In this document: positions 16,929 to 23,861 of the stretch, in pieces | How the letters are laid out: every line of letters starts with the position of its first letter | Numbering within the stretch: position 1 is the first letter of the stretch | Assembly: GCF_030814995.1 (NCBI RefSeq) | Contig: NZ_JAUSVX010000024.1 | Span: 39,862-103,861, forward strand | From: Labrys wisconsinensis | Lineage (GTDB): Bacteria > Pseudomonadota > Alphaproteobacteria > Rhizobiales > Labraceae | Reading direction: 5' to 3' | Length of the DNA stretch: 64,000 bases | Translations under genes and position numbers: made by a program | Notes under the pieces: generated by a model | Seen by the model: the letters and a program-made list of their open reading frames with translations, nothing else | Database searches by the model: none | What the model was told of the DNA's origin: nothing

Positions 16929-17984
16929 ATGAGCAGACGCTCCGCAGAACCCGTGCACATCGAGGCCCTGTCCAAGGCCTATGGCGACTTCCGGGCCCTG
17001 GACGATGTCAGCCTGGCGGTCGAGGCCGGCGAGTTCGTCGCCATCCTCGGCCCGTCCGGCTCGGGCAAGAGCACGCTCCTGATGGCGGTGGCCGGCTTCA
17101 TCCGGCCGGATGCGGGCCGCATCCTGTTCGCCGGCCGGGACATCGTGCGCGAGCCGGCGAACCGGCGCGGCTTCGGGGTGGTGTTCCAGAGCTACGCCCT
17201 GTTCCCGCACATGGATGTCACGGCCAACGTGACGTTCCCGCTCAAGGTGCGCGGCGTCGCGGCCGAGGAGGCACGGGCGCGGGCGGCGCAGGCGCTCGAG
17301 ACCGTGCGGCTCGGCGGCTTCGGCGCCCGCCGCATCGGCGAGCTCTCGGGCGGGCAGCGCCAGCGCGTCGCCCTCGCCCGGGCCATCGTGTTCGAGCCGA
17401 AAGTGCTGCTGATGGACGAGCCGCTCTCGGCCCTCGACAAGACGCTGCGCGAGGAGATGCAGATCGAGATCCGCGAGCTGCACGACAAGCTGCGCATCAC
17501 CACGCTCTACGTGACGCACGACCAGCGCGAGGCCCTCACCATCGCCGACCGCATCGCCGTCATGGACAAGGGCCGCATCGTCCAGCTCGACGCTCCCGAG
17601 GCGATCTACCGGCGGCCGGCCAGCGCCTTCGTCGCCCGCTTCATCGGCGAGGCCGCCATCCTGCCGATGGAGGAGGCGGCGCGCTTCGTCGCCGGCGATC
17701 TCGGACGTTCGGGCCAGGCCGGCCGGGCGCTGATGGTGCGCAGCGAGGATTTCTGCCTGGCGCGCCATCCCGGCGGCGACTGGCTCACCCTGCGCGGCTC
17801 CCTGCGCGGCGTGGTGTTCCAGGGCGACAGCTGGCTGCTGCAGGTCGATCTCCCCGACGGCCGGCCGATCACGGCGCGGGCGCAGAAGCACGACAGCGGC
17901 GCGGTCGCCGGCCTCGCCGTCGGCGGCAGCGTCGACCTGCACGTGCTGCGCGAGCGCGTGCACGTGCTGCAGGCGGCGTCATGA
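16929..17984 (+). CDS. Spermidine/putrescine-type ABC transporter ATP-binding protein
   Basis: 351-residue ATPase of the PotA type with an N-terminal nucleotide-binding domain and a C-terminal TOBE regulatory domain (about residues 265-350). Walker A GPSGSGKST, signature LSGGQRQRVALARAI, Walker B LLMDEPLSALD and switch VTHDQREAL are intact. The ATG at 16929 begins MSRRSAEP. Its stop overlaps the next permease start by 4 bases. Confidence 0.92.
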   Translation: MSRRSAEPVHIEALSKAYGDFRALDDVSLAVEAGEFVAILGPSGSGKSTLLMAVAGFIRPDAGRILFAGRDIVREPANRRGFGVVFQSYALFPHMDVTANVTFPLKVRGVAAEEARARAAQALETVRLGGFGARRIGELSGGQRQRVALARAIVFEPKVLLMDEPLSALDKTLREEMQIEIRELHDKLRITTLYVTHDQREALTIADRIAVMDKGRIVQLDAPEAIYRRPASAFVARFIGEAAILPMEEAARFVAGDLGRSGQAGRALMVRSEDFCLARHPGGDWLTLRGSLRGVVFQGDSWLLQVDLPDGRPITARAQKHDSGAVAGLAVGGSVDLHVLRERVHVLQAAS

Positions 17985-18895
17985 CCAGCGCGGACATGCC
18001 GGTGCCGCCGCTGGCGCGGCCGGAGAACGGCAGCCGCCGCGCGCTCGCCTGGGACGCGGCGGTGGAGCGCCTCGTCTCCTTCGCCTTCGCGCTGCCATGC
18101 CTGGCTGTCGTGGCGGCCTGCGTGCTGCTGCCCTGCGCCTGGCTGTTCTGGCTCTCCGCCTTCGGCGCGGACGGAACGGCGAGCTGGGAGAACTACCAGC
18201 GCATCCTCGACGGGGCGAGCTACGGCCGGATCTTCCTTACCACCTTCGAGGTTGGCCTCGGCACCGTGGTGGCCTGCGTGGTCCTGGGCGTGCCGTTCGC
18301 TACCTTCGTCAGCGGCCTGCCGCCGCGCCGCGCGATGCTCTTCCTGGCGGCGGTGCTGCTGCCGTTCTGGACCTCGCTCCTGGTGCGCGCCTATGCTTGG
18401 CTGGTGCTCTTGCAGCGCAGCGGCCTGATCAACGGCGCGCTGCTGCGCCTCGGGGTGATCGACGTCCCGCTGCCGCTCGCCTTCAACCAGTTCGCCACGG
18501 TCCTGGGCATGACCCACATCATGCTGCCGATCTTCCTGCTGCCGGTGCTGGGCGCCATGCGCAACATCGACAGGGCGCTGATCCGGGCGGCCGCGAGCCT
18601 CGGCGCGACGCGCGGCTACACCTATCGGGCCGTGTTCCTGCCGCTGGCCGCGCCCGGCATCGCCGCAGGCGCGATCCTGGTCTTCGTGATGAGCCTGGGC
18701 TTCTACGTCACCCCCGCCATCCTCGGCGGCGGCAACGTCACGGTGCTGTCGATGCGCATCGCCCGCAGCCTCTCCAACTATGCCAACTGGGGCGCGGCGA
18801 GCGCGCTCGGGGTGCTGCTGCTGGCGTTCACCGCCGGGCTGTTCGGCCTGAGCTATGCGCTGCAGCGTGCCTTCCTCGCCCGCCAGAGGACCTGA
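17981..18895 (+). CDS. Pot-type ABC transporter permease (PotB-like)
   Basis: 304-residue membrane protein with about six hydrophobic helices. The coupling motif is AAASLGATRGYTYRAVFLPL (EAA loop) and LPFWTSLLVRAYAWLVLL is a typical PotB/PotH segment. It pairs with the product of the next gene, which starts three bases after this stop. Confidence 0.9.
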   Translation: MTSADMPVPPLARPENGSRRALAWDAAVERLVSFAFALPCLAVVAACVLLPCAWLFWLSAFGADGTASWENYQRILDGASYGRIFLTTFEVGLGTVVACVVLGVPFATFVSGLPPRRAMLFLAAVLLPFWTSLLVRAYAWLVLLQRSGLINGALLRLGVIDVPLPLAFNQFATVLGMTHIMLPIFLLPVLGAMRNIDRALIRAAASLGATRGYTYRAVFLPLAAPGIAAGAILVFVMSLGFYVTPAILGGGNVTVLSMRIARSLSNYANWGAASALGVLLLAFTAGLFGLSYALQRAFLARQRT

Positions 18896-18898
18896 CCC

Positions 18899-19702
18899 AT
18901 GCTCGACGGCTTCGACGAGACCCCGCTGCTCGACCGGCTGAAATGGATCCTCGCGCTCCTTCTCGTCGTGTTCCTGGCGGCGCCGTCGTTCATCGTCATC
19001 CCGATGTCGTTCTCCGCCTCCGAGTTCCTGGAGTTTCCGCCGCCGTCGCTGTCGCTGCGCTGGTACGCATACTTCCTCGAGTCCATCACCTGGACCCAGG
19101 CGGCCAGGGCGTCCTTCGTCGCCGGCACGCTGACCACGGCGATCGCCGTGCCGATCGGCGTGCTGGCGGCCTACGGCGCCACCCGGCTCGGCCCGCGCAT
19201 GCGGCTCCTCGTCGGCGGCGTCGTCGTCCTGCCGGCGGTCATTCCGGCGATCCTCATCGCCATCGGCCTCTATTTCGTGCTGGCGCGGGTCGGCATGGTC
19301 GGCACGATGGCCGGCCTGGTGCTCGGACATGTGGCGCTCGCCATCCCGGTGGTGTTCGTCGTGATGAGCGCCGCCTTCAGCCAGTTCGACTTCAGCCAGG
19401 AGCGGGCGGCGCGCAGCCTGGGTGCGACCTGGCGCCAGGCCTGGCTCGGCGTCGTGCTGCCGCAGATCGGCGGGCCGATCCTGGCCTCCGCCCTGCTCGC
19501 CTTCGTGACCTCGCTCGACGAGGTGGTCGTGGCCATGTTCGTGTCCGGCGGCAGCAACGCCACGCTGCCCAAGGTGATGTTCGCCGCCCTGCGCGACAAG
19601 ATCGACCCGACGATCGCCGTGGTGTCGACCGTGCTCCTGGTGGTCGCCACCGGCGCGGTGGCGGTGATCCTGTGCAAGGGCACGGCCGGCGTGAAGCCCT
19701 GA
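18899..19702 (+). CDS. Pot-type ABC transporter permease (PotC-like)
   Basis: 267-residue membrane protein with helices starting at LKWILALLLVVFLAAPSFIV. The coupling loop reads RAARSLGATWRQAWLGVVLPQ, and SLDEVVVAMFVSG is a PotC/PotI signature. Together with the PotB-like partner it forms the membrane channel. The operon seems to end here; the next gene has its own promoter. Confidence 0.9.
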   Translation: MLDGFDETPLLDRLKWILALLLVVFLAAPSFIVIPMSFSASEFLEFPPPSLSLRWYAYFLESITWTQAARASFVAGTLTTAIAVPIGVLAAYGATRLGPRMRLLVGGVVVLPAVIPAILIAIGLYFVLARVGMVGTMAGLVLGHVALAIPVVFVVMSAAFSQFDFSQERAARSLGATWRQAWLGVVLPQIGGPILASALLAFVTSLDEVVVAMFVSGGSNATLPKVMFAALRDKIDPTIAVVSTVLLVVATGAVAVILCKGTAGVKP

Positions 19703-19716
19703 CGCCTATTCGTCGA

Positions 19717-19729
19717 AACAATTGTTGTG
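19717..19729. promoter_or_regulatory. Putative IclR operator, site B
   Basis: AACAA-TTG-TTGTG, matching the AACAA-N3-TTGTT repeat at 9 of 10 arm positions; it also contains the perfect palindrome AACAATTGTT (19717-19726). It lies just after the permease stop and about 90 bases upstream of the iclR promoter. Confidence 0.45.
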
Positions 19730-19821
19730 CGAATTTGGTCTGCGCCGCACCGTCCTCGTGGACAGGGCGCGATCGGGAGGGCCAGCGCATCCTGCAGGGG
19801 CGGCGATGCGGGGTCGGCCGT

Positions 19822-19850
19822 TTGACAGGCGGGAATCGACCACCTATTTC
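19822..19850 (+). promoter_or_regulatory. Candidate sigma-70 promoter of the iclR gene
   Basis: TTGACA at 19822-19827, 17-base spacer, TATTTC at 19845-19850; predicted start of transcription near 19857, about 27 bases before the TTG start codon. The sequence following the -10 contains CATTGTTTCAT, a possible half-site of the IclR repeat. Confidence 0.55.
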
Positions 19851-19883
19851 ATTGTTTCATCGTCAAACCCTCAGGAGGCGCTC

Positions 19884-20669
19884 TTGGACGGTGCGAACCC
19901 CGCCCACGAGGCCGAAACGCCGGCCGGCCACATCCAGAGCCTCGAGAAGGGATTGCGTATCCTCGACGAGTTCATCGAGGCCCCGGCGCCGCTGAAGCTG
20001 GCCGACATCGTGCGGCGCTTCGACATGGACCGAGCCTCGGCGTTCCGCTTCCTGCAGACGCTGGAGCACCGCGGCTTCCTGCGCAAGGACCCGGTCACCA
20101 AGGAATATGATGTCGGCGGCCGCATCTATTACTGGGCCTCGCGCCTGCGCGAGAAGACGCGCCTGATCGATACGTTCCACGACCAGCTGCAGCGCCTCGC
20201 CAGCGTCACGCGCCAGACCACCCATCTCGGGCTGTTCGTCAACGACCGGGTGCTGCTGGCGGACTTCGCCCTGTCGGATTCGCTGATCTCGATCCGCCAC
20301 GTCATCGGCGTGCTGGAGCCGCTCTACAGCTCTGCCGTGGGCAAGGCGGTGCTCGCCTTCCTGCCGCAGGCCCGGCAGGAGGCGCTGATCGGCCGGATGG
20401 AGTTCGTGCGCTTCACCAACAACACGATCACCAATGCCGACGCTCTGCGGATCGACCTCGCGGTGACGCGCGAGCGCGGCTATGCCCTCGACAAGAACGA
20501 GACGCACGAGGGGCTCACCTGTGTCGCACGGCCGATCTTCGATGCGCAGGGCCTGCCGGTCGCCTCGATAGGCATCACCTGCGTGACCGCGCTGATCGGC
20601 AGCGAGCCCGGGCGCTTCGAGCACCTCATCCAGTCCATCCAGGCGATCGGCAGCGAGCTCAGGGTCTGA
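19884..20669 (+). CDS. IclR-family transcriptional regulator
   Basis: 261-residue regulator with an N-terminal winged helix (SLEKGLRILDEFI, then LADIVRRFDMDRASAFRFLQ) and a C-terminal IclR effector domain (VIGVLEPLYSSAVGKAVLAF; GLTCVARPIFDAQGLPVASI). The start is TTG at 19884 with AGGAGG five bases before it; the frame upstream carries the promoter and shows no similarity. It sits between the Pot operon and the ThuA/VOC genes and is the probable regulator of the whole 11-23 kb block through the AACAA-N3-TTGTT repeats. Its 3' end overlaps the convergent VOC gene by 11 bases. Confidence 0.9.
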   Translation: MDGANPAHEAETPAGHIQSLEKGLRILDEFIEAPAPLKLADIVRRFDMDRASAFRFLQTLEHRGFLRKDPVTKEYDVGGRIYYWASRLREKTRLIDTFHDQLQRLASVTRQTTHLGLFVNDRVLLADFALSDSLISIRHVIGVLEPLYSSAVGKAVLAFLPQARQEALIGRMEFVRFTNNTITNADALRIDLAVTRERGYALDKNETHEGLTCVARPIFDAQGLPVASIGITCVTALIGSEPGRFEHLIQSIQAIGSELRV

Positions 20670-21180
20670 GCGCCGCCCCGCCGCCGGCCTCGCGCCGGGC
20701 CAGGAACAGCGTCGCGGCGCGGTGGTGCGGCGCCTGCTCCTGCTCGTCGGCGAGCTGGCGCGGCGGCGGTGCGAAGGCCGCGAGGTCGAGCGCGCCCGCA
20801 TCGGGATGGTCGATCTCGAACAGGTTGTCGGAGGGGTCGCGGACGAACATCTGCAATTCGCCCGACGGCAGCAGCCACAGGTCGGCGTAGCGGGTGCCCT
20901 CCTCGAAGGCGCCGCGGGAGCGCAGCTCCCGATAGGCCGCGGTGAAGTCGTCCACCTCGACCGCGAAATGCTGGTAGGTCCGCACGCCCGGCGTCGGCCC
21001 GACCTGCTGCAGGTGGAGCTGCAGGTCGCCCAGGCGCAGCCAGCACACGGGAAAGCCGAAGTTCGGCGCCTCGACCCGCTCGCAGCCGAGGATCTCCCGG
21101 TAGAACGCCTCCGATTCCGCCAGGTCGCGGGCGGGTATGCTGACGTGGTTCAGCCGGGCCCGCTGGGCTGTCTCGCTCAT
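20659..21180 (-). CDS. VOC (glyoxalase/dioxygenase) superfamily protein
   Basis: 173-residue VOC protein with a full glyoxalase pattern: LNHVSIPARDLAESEAFYRE near the start, FGFPVCWLRLGDLQLHL, TYQHFAVEVDDFTAAY, and MFVRDPSDNLFEIDHPD near the end (His and Glu metal ligands present). Residues after about 140 form a variable tail. The ATG at 21180 follows GAGGA; another ATG at 21189 is possible. Its promoter region carries IclR site C. Function in the pathway is unknown. Confidence 0.83.
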   Translation of the reverse strand: MSETAQRARLNHVSIPARDLAESEAFYREILGCERVEAPNFGFPVCWLRLGDLQLHLQQVGPTPGVRTYQHFAVEVDDFTAAYRELRSRGAFEEGTRYADLWLLPSGELQMFVRDPSDNLFEIDHPDAGALDLAAFAPPPRQLADEQEQAPHHRAATLFLARREAGGGAALRP

Positions 21181-21250
21181 GGTCCTCATCTCCGGGCCCC
21201 CGCGTCGGGCGGCGGCCGACGCGGACCCTAGCGCCTTTTGTTTTTCAATC

Positions 21251-21263
21251 AACAATTATTGTT
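21251..21263. promoter_or_regulatory. Putative IclR operator, site C
   Basis: Perfect AACAA-TTA-TTGTT inverted repeat, 70 bases upstream of the leftward VOC gene and 120 bases upstream of the rightward ThuA-like gene. Same 5-3-5 form as site A. Confidence 0.6.
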
Positions 21264-21321
21264 CTAAATATCAACAAGTCGAGCACCCTGAGGGATGTCA
21301 GAGGGGACATCCGGATTCGTA

Positions 21322-21345
21322 TTGACATACGAAACATATGTTGTT
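21322..21345 (+). promoter_or_regulatory. Promoter -35 with overlapping IclR site D
   Basis: Consensus TTGACA at 21322-21327, followed at 21333-21345 by AACAT-ATG-TTGTT, a 9-of-10 match to the IclR repeat. The site fills the spacer where RNA polymerase would bind, which suggests repression of the ThuA-like gene. A -10 box is not clear. Confidence 0.5.
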
Positions 21346-21384
21346 CAAAAAGGACGCAGATGACCGTGCCCTGGAAGAGCCGAC

Positions 21385-22032
21385 ATGCAACGCTGCCTGA
21401 TCGTTTCCGGCGGGTATGCCCCGCACCGCCCTTTCGAAGCCGGCGAGCGGCTGCGGCTCCTGCTGGAGGAGGACGGATTCGCCGTCCGCCACGTCGAGAC
21501 GCTGAAGGCTTATGACAGAGAGGACCTCCGCGCCTATGACCTGATCGTGCCGAACTGGACGGTCGGGCGGATCAGCGTCGAGGGCATCGGGCGCCTCTGG
21601 GAGGCCGTCTGGGCGGGCACGGGGCTCGGCGGCTTCCATGGCGGCATGGCCGACGGCTTTCGCGACAGCGACCGATTCCGCTTCATGGTCGGCGGCTCCT
21701 ATGTGCGCGAGCCTGGTGGCATCTGCCGCTACACGGTCGAGATCGCCCGGCCGGACGATCCGATCATGGCCGGTCTCGCCGACTTCTCCTACGAGTCCGA
21801 GCAATATTACCTGCAGGTCGACCCGGCGATCGAGGTGCTCGCGACGACGCGCTTCCGCGGTACGGACTATCCCTGGATCGACGGCGTGGTGATGCCGACG
21901 GTCTGGAAGAAGCCGTTCGGGGCCGGGCGGGTGTTCTTCAGCGCCCTCGGCCATGTGCCGGAGGAGCTCGATCATCCCTCCGTGCGGGCCATTCTGCGCC
22001 GCGGCCTGCTCTGGGCAGCCCGCGCGGCCTGA
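21385..22032 (+). CDS. ThuA-like domain protein
   Basis: 215-residue protein of the ThuA-like (class I glutamine amidotransferase-like fold) family, often found in sugar and sugar-derivative catabolic clusters. Seen: LIVSGGYAPHRPFEAGERLR, TGLGGFHGGMADGF (the GxHGG loop), YLQVDPAIEVLATTRF and PTVWKKPFGAGRVFFSALGH. No membrane or signal segment. The precise activity of the family is not established. It is probably regulated by the IclR site overlapping its promoter, and the PhnD-like gene follows 89 bases later. Confidence 0.85.
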   Translation: MQRCLIVSGGYAPHRPFEAGERLRLLLEEDGFAVRHVETLKAYDREDLRAYDLIVPNWTVGRISVEGIGRLWEAVWAGTGLGGFHGGMADGFRDSDRFRFMVGGSYVREPGGICRYTVEIARPDDPIMAGLADFSYESEQYYLQVDPAIEVLATTRFRGTDYPWIDGVVMPTVWKKPFGAGRVFFSALGHVPEELDHPSVRAILRRGLLWAARAA

Positions 22033-22121
22033 CGTCGCAAGCGAGGCATTGAGCATACCTGTATAGACAGACCGGCCCTTCGGCGGTAAGGCGGCAGGGC
22101 GCCAGCGAAGGATCCACAGCC

Positions 22122-22925
22122 GTGCCGCCCGTCGTGTCCCTGCCGATGTACGTGCAAGCCGCCGAGGCGATCCAGGCCTTCTGGTCGGGGCTGCGCCGCC
22201 ACCTCGCCGAGGCCGGCCTGCCGGGCCTGCCGGAGGACCTGTTCTGGCCGGACGATTTTCGCGCGCACTGGCTGTCGCCCGCGACGCTGCTGAGCCAGGC
22301 CTGCGGCTATCCCTTGGTGACGCTGCTCGCCGGCCGGGTGCAGCTGGTCGGCACCTTCCGCTACGCCGCCCCGGGCTGCGAGGGGAGCGACTATGCCAGC
22401 CTGGTCGTCGTGCGCGAGGACGATCCGGCCCGGACGGTGGCCGATCTCGCCGGCCGGCGCGCCGCCTTCAACTCGCGGGATTCGCAGTCGGGCTACAACA
22501 GCCTGCGCGCCCTGGTCGCCCCGCATGCCCGCGACGGGCGCTTCTTCGGCGCGGTGATCGAGAGCGGCGGTCATGCCCGCTCGATGCGCCTGGTCCGCGA
22601 AGGCGGCGCCGACGTCGCGGCGATCGACTGCGTCACCCACGCGCTGGCCGCCCGCGCCGATCCGCAGGCGGTGGCCGGGCTGCGCACGCTCTGCCTGTCG
22701 GAGCGCGCGCCCGGCCTGCCGCTGATCACGGCGCAGGCGACGAGCGAGCAGGATCTGGCGCGCCTGCGCAGCGCCATCGCCGCGGCCTGCGCCGATCCGG
22801 CCCTGGCGGAGCAGCGCGCCGCCTTCCTGCTCGAGGGCTTCGACGTCCGCCCGCTCGCCGACTACGATCGCTGCCTGGAGATGCAGGAGCGGGCGAAGGC
22901 GCTGGGCTATCCGGAGCTGGCCTGA
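22122..22925 (+). CDS. PhnD-like (phosphate/phosphonate-type) substrate-binding domain protein without signal peptide
   Basis: 267-residue protein of the PhnD/SsuA/transferrin-like fold. Typical features are LSQACGYPLVTLLAG, DYASLVVVREDD, FNSRDSQSGYNSLRALV and GADVAAIDCVTHAL. The reading frame begins with a GTG at 22122, and residues 1-30 are not hydrophobic, so export is doubtful; ATG 22146 is an alternative start. No cognate permease or ATPase is encoded nearby, so it may be a cytoplasmic sensor or scavenging protein rather than a transport component. It is the last gene of the IclR-flanked block. Confidence 0.8.
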   Translation: MPPVVSLPMYVQAAEAIQAFWSGLRRHLAEAGLPGLPEDLFWPDDFRAHWLSPATLLSQACGYPLVTLLAGRVQLVGTFRYAAPGCEGSDYASLVVVREDDPARTVADLAGRRAAFNSRDSQSGYNSLRALVAPHARDGRFFGAVIESGGHARSMRLVREGGADVAAIDCVTHALAARADPQAVAGLRTLCLSERAPGLPLITAQATSEQDLARLRSAIAAACADPALAEQRAAFLLEGFDVRPLADYDRCLEMQERAKALGYPELA

Positions 22926-22959
22926 GGCTGGCCTTTGCAAGGTCATTCCGGCGCACTAT

Positions 22960-22980
22960 GTATATCCCAGTGGGATATAC
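22960..22980. promoter_or_regulatory. Operator palindrome of the vapBC locus
   Basis: Perfect ten-base inverted repeat GTATATCCCA-G-TGGGATATAC ending ten bases before the vapB ATG and followed directly by GGAGG. This is the usual place for autoregulation by the VapB/VapBC complex. Confidence 0.7.
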
Positions 22981-22990
22981 GGAGGTGTGC

Positions 22991-23224
22991 ATGGCCAGCT
23001 CGACGGTCTTCATCAGCAACCGGAGTCAGGCTGTCCGGCTGCCCAAGGCAGTCGCGTTTCCTGATGATGTGCGCCAGGTCGATATCCTGAAGATCGGCCG
23101 CCGCCGTGTGATCGTGCCTCAAGGCAAGCGGTGGGACGACTTCTTCCTGGGTGGACCGACCGCCAGCGAAGATTTCATGGTTGAGCGCGAGCAACCCGCC
23201 AGCGAGCCGCGCGAGCCGCTCTGA
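22991..23224 (+). CDS. vapB: VapB-type antitoxin (AbrB/MazE-like)
   Basis: 77-residue antitoxin with an N-terminal swapped-hairpin DNA-binding domain (FISNRSQAVRLPKAVAFPDD, IGRRRVIVPQG) and a C-terminal toxin-binding tail rich in acidic residues and proline. The start at 22991 follows GGAGGTGTGC; the upstream frame runs through the operator palindrome. Stop and vapC start overlap in TGATG. The antitoxin looks intact although its toxin is truncated. Confidence 0.88.
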   Translation: MASSTVFISNRSQAVRLPKAVAFPDDVRQVDILKIGRRRVIVPQGKRWDDFFLGGPTASEDFMVEREQPASEPREPL

Positions 23225-23469
23225 TGCTGACCCGCATGCTCGACACGAACATCTGCATCTATGTGATGAAGGCACACCCCCTCGAGCTCAAAGACAAGTT
23301 CAATGCGCTGGCCGAGCAATTGTGCATATCCAGCATCACCCTCGGGGAACTCCACTACGGCGTCGAGAAGTCGGCGCGCCGCAGCCAGAATCTCACCGTG
23401 CTCGAGAATCTCGTGGCTCGGCTGGATGTCTCGCCTTTCGGGGACAAGGCCGCTGCGCACTACGTGTAG
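23224..23469 (+). pseudogene. vapC: Truncated VapC PIN-domain toxin
   Basis: The frame encodes the first 81 residues of a VapC RNase: MLDTNICIYVMK (first acidic residue of the PIN active site) and SSITLGELHYGVEKS (second), but it stops after DKAAAHYV. A full VapC has about 130 residues, and the second half with the remaining catalytic acids (usually after the NDLLIAAHA segment) is missing from all three frames downstream. The break is about 27 bases before the start of the 170-bp direct repeat, so loss of the 3' half probably came with insertion or recombination of that repeat. Expected to be inactive. Confidence 0.85.
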
Positions 23470-23495
23470 CGGCGCGCAAAGATGATCGTCCGGAC

Positions 23496-23664
23496 GCGCA
23501 ATCATCGGCGATTTCCGGTGCAGATTGATTGAGACTATCCAGGTGGCCGGACGCACGCTCCGTGAGACTGAGCGCGGGCTTGGTGAGACGGAGGCGTAAT
23601 CGTGCGAGCGGAAGCACGCTATTTGAGACGGAGGCTCCCAGAGCGTATTTCGATCAGTCCGGAC
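23496..23664. repeat. Direct repeat, left copy (flanks caspase gene)
   Basis: 169-base segment beginning GCGCAATCATCG and ending CGATCAGTCCGGAC, about 80 percent identical (visual alignment, one indel) to 25504-25673 in the same orientation. Shared blocks include ATTGATTGAGACTATCC and GTGAGACGGAGGCGTAATCG. It starts directly after the truncated vapC; with a short decayed ORF it makes up the 390 bases before the caspase gene. Confidence 0.85.
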
Positions 23665-23691
23665 ACGGCCCGGCCGCCAGCTTGTTTACCT

Positions 23692-23769
23692 TCACCAGAG
23701 CAGATGCGGGAACTGGGCGATATGGTTAGCAAGGTGCTCGGCCTGATCCCCGCCCGGCATGTAGGGATG
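23692..23769 (-). pseudogene. Decayed copy of the small ORF at 25663
   Basis: The minus frame reads HPYMPGGDQAEHLANHIAQF and then stops, matching HPYIPDREQAESLARQIARL of the small gene at 25663-25884. No N-terminal half is found upstream (minus direction); similarity ends abruptly near 23769. This extends the homology between the two repeat regions beyond the 170-bp repeats. Confidence 0.6.
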
Positions 23770-23861
23770 TCAGCTCACCAAAGACATGTTCCCAAGGGGT
23801 ATTCCGCAAGTCCAGGCGCGTTGCTATGCTTGGTTGCAACTTGGCGTAATGACGGTGGACC

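Noticed and set aside
22055..22064. ATAC-CT-GTAT palindrome upstream of the PhnD-like gene
   Set aside because: Only eight symmetric bases with no extension and no second copy; expected by chance in a window of this size.
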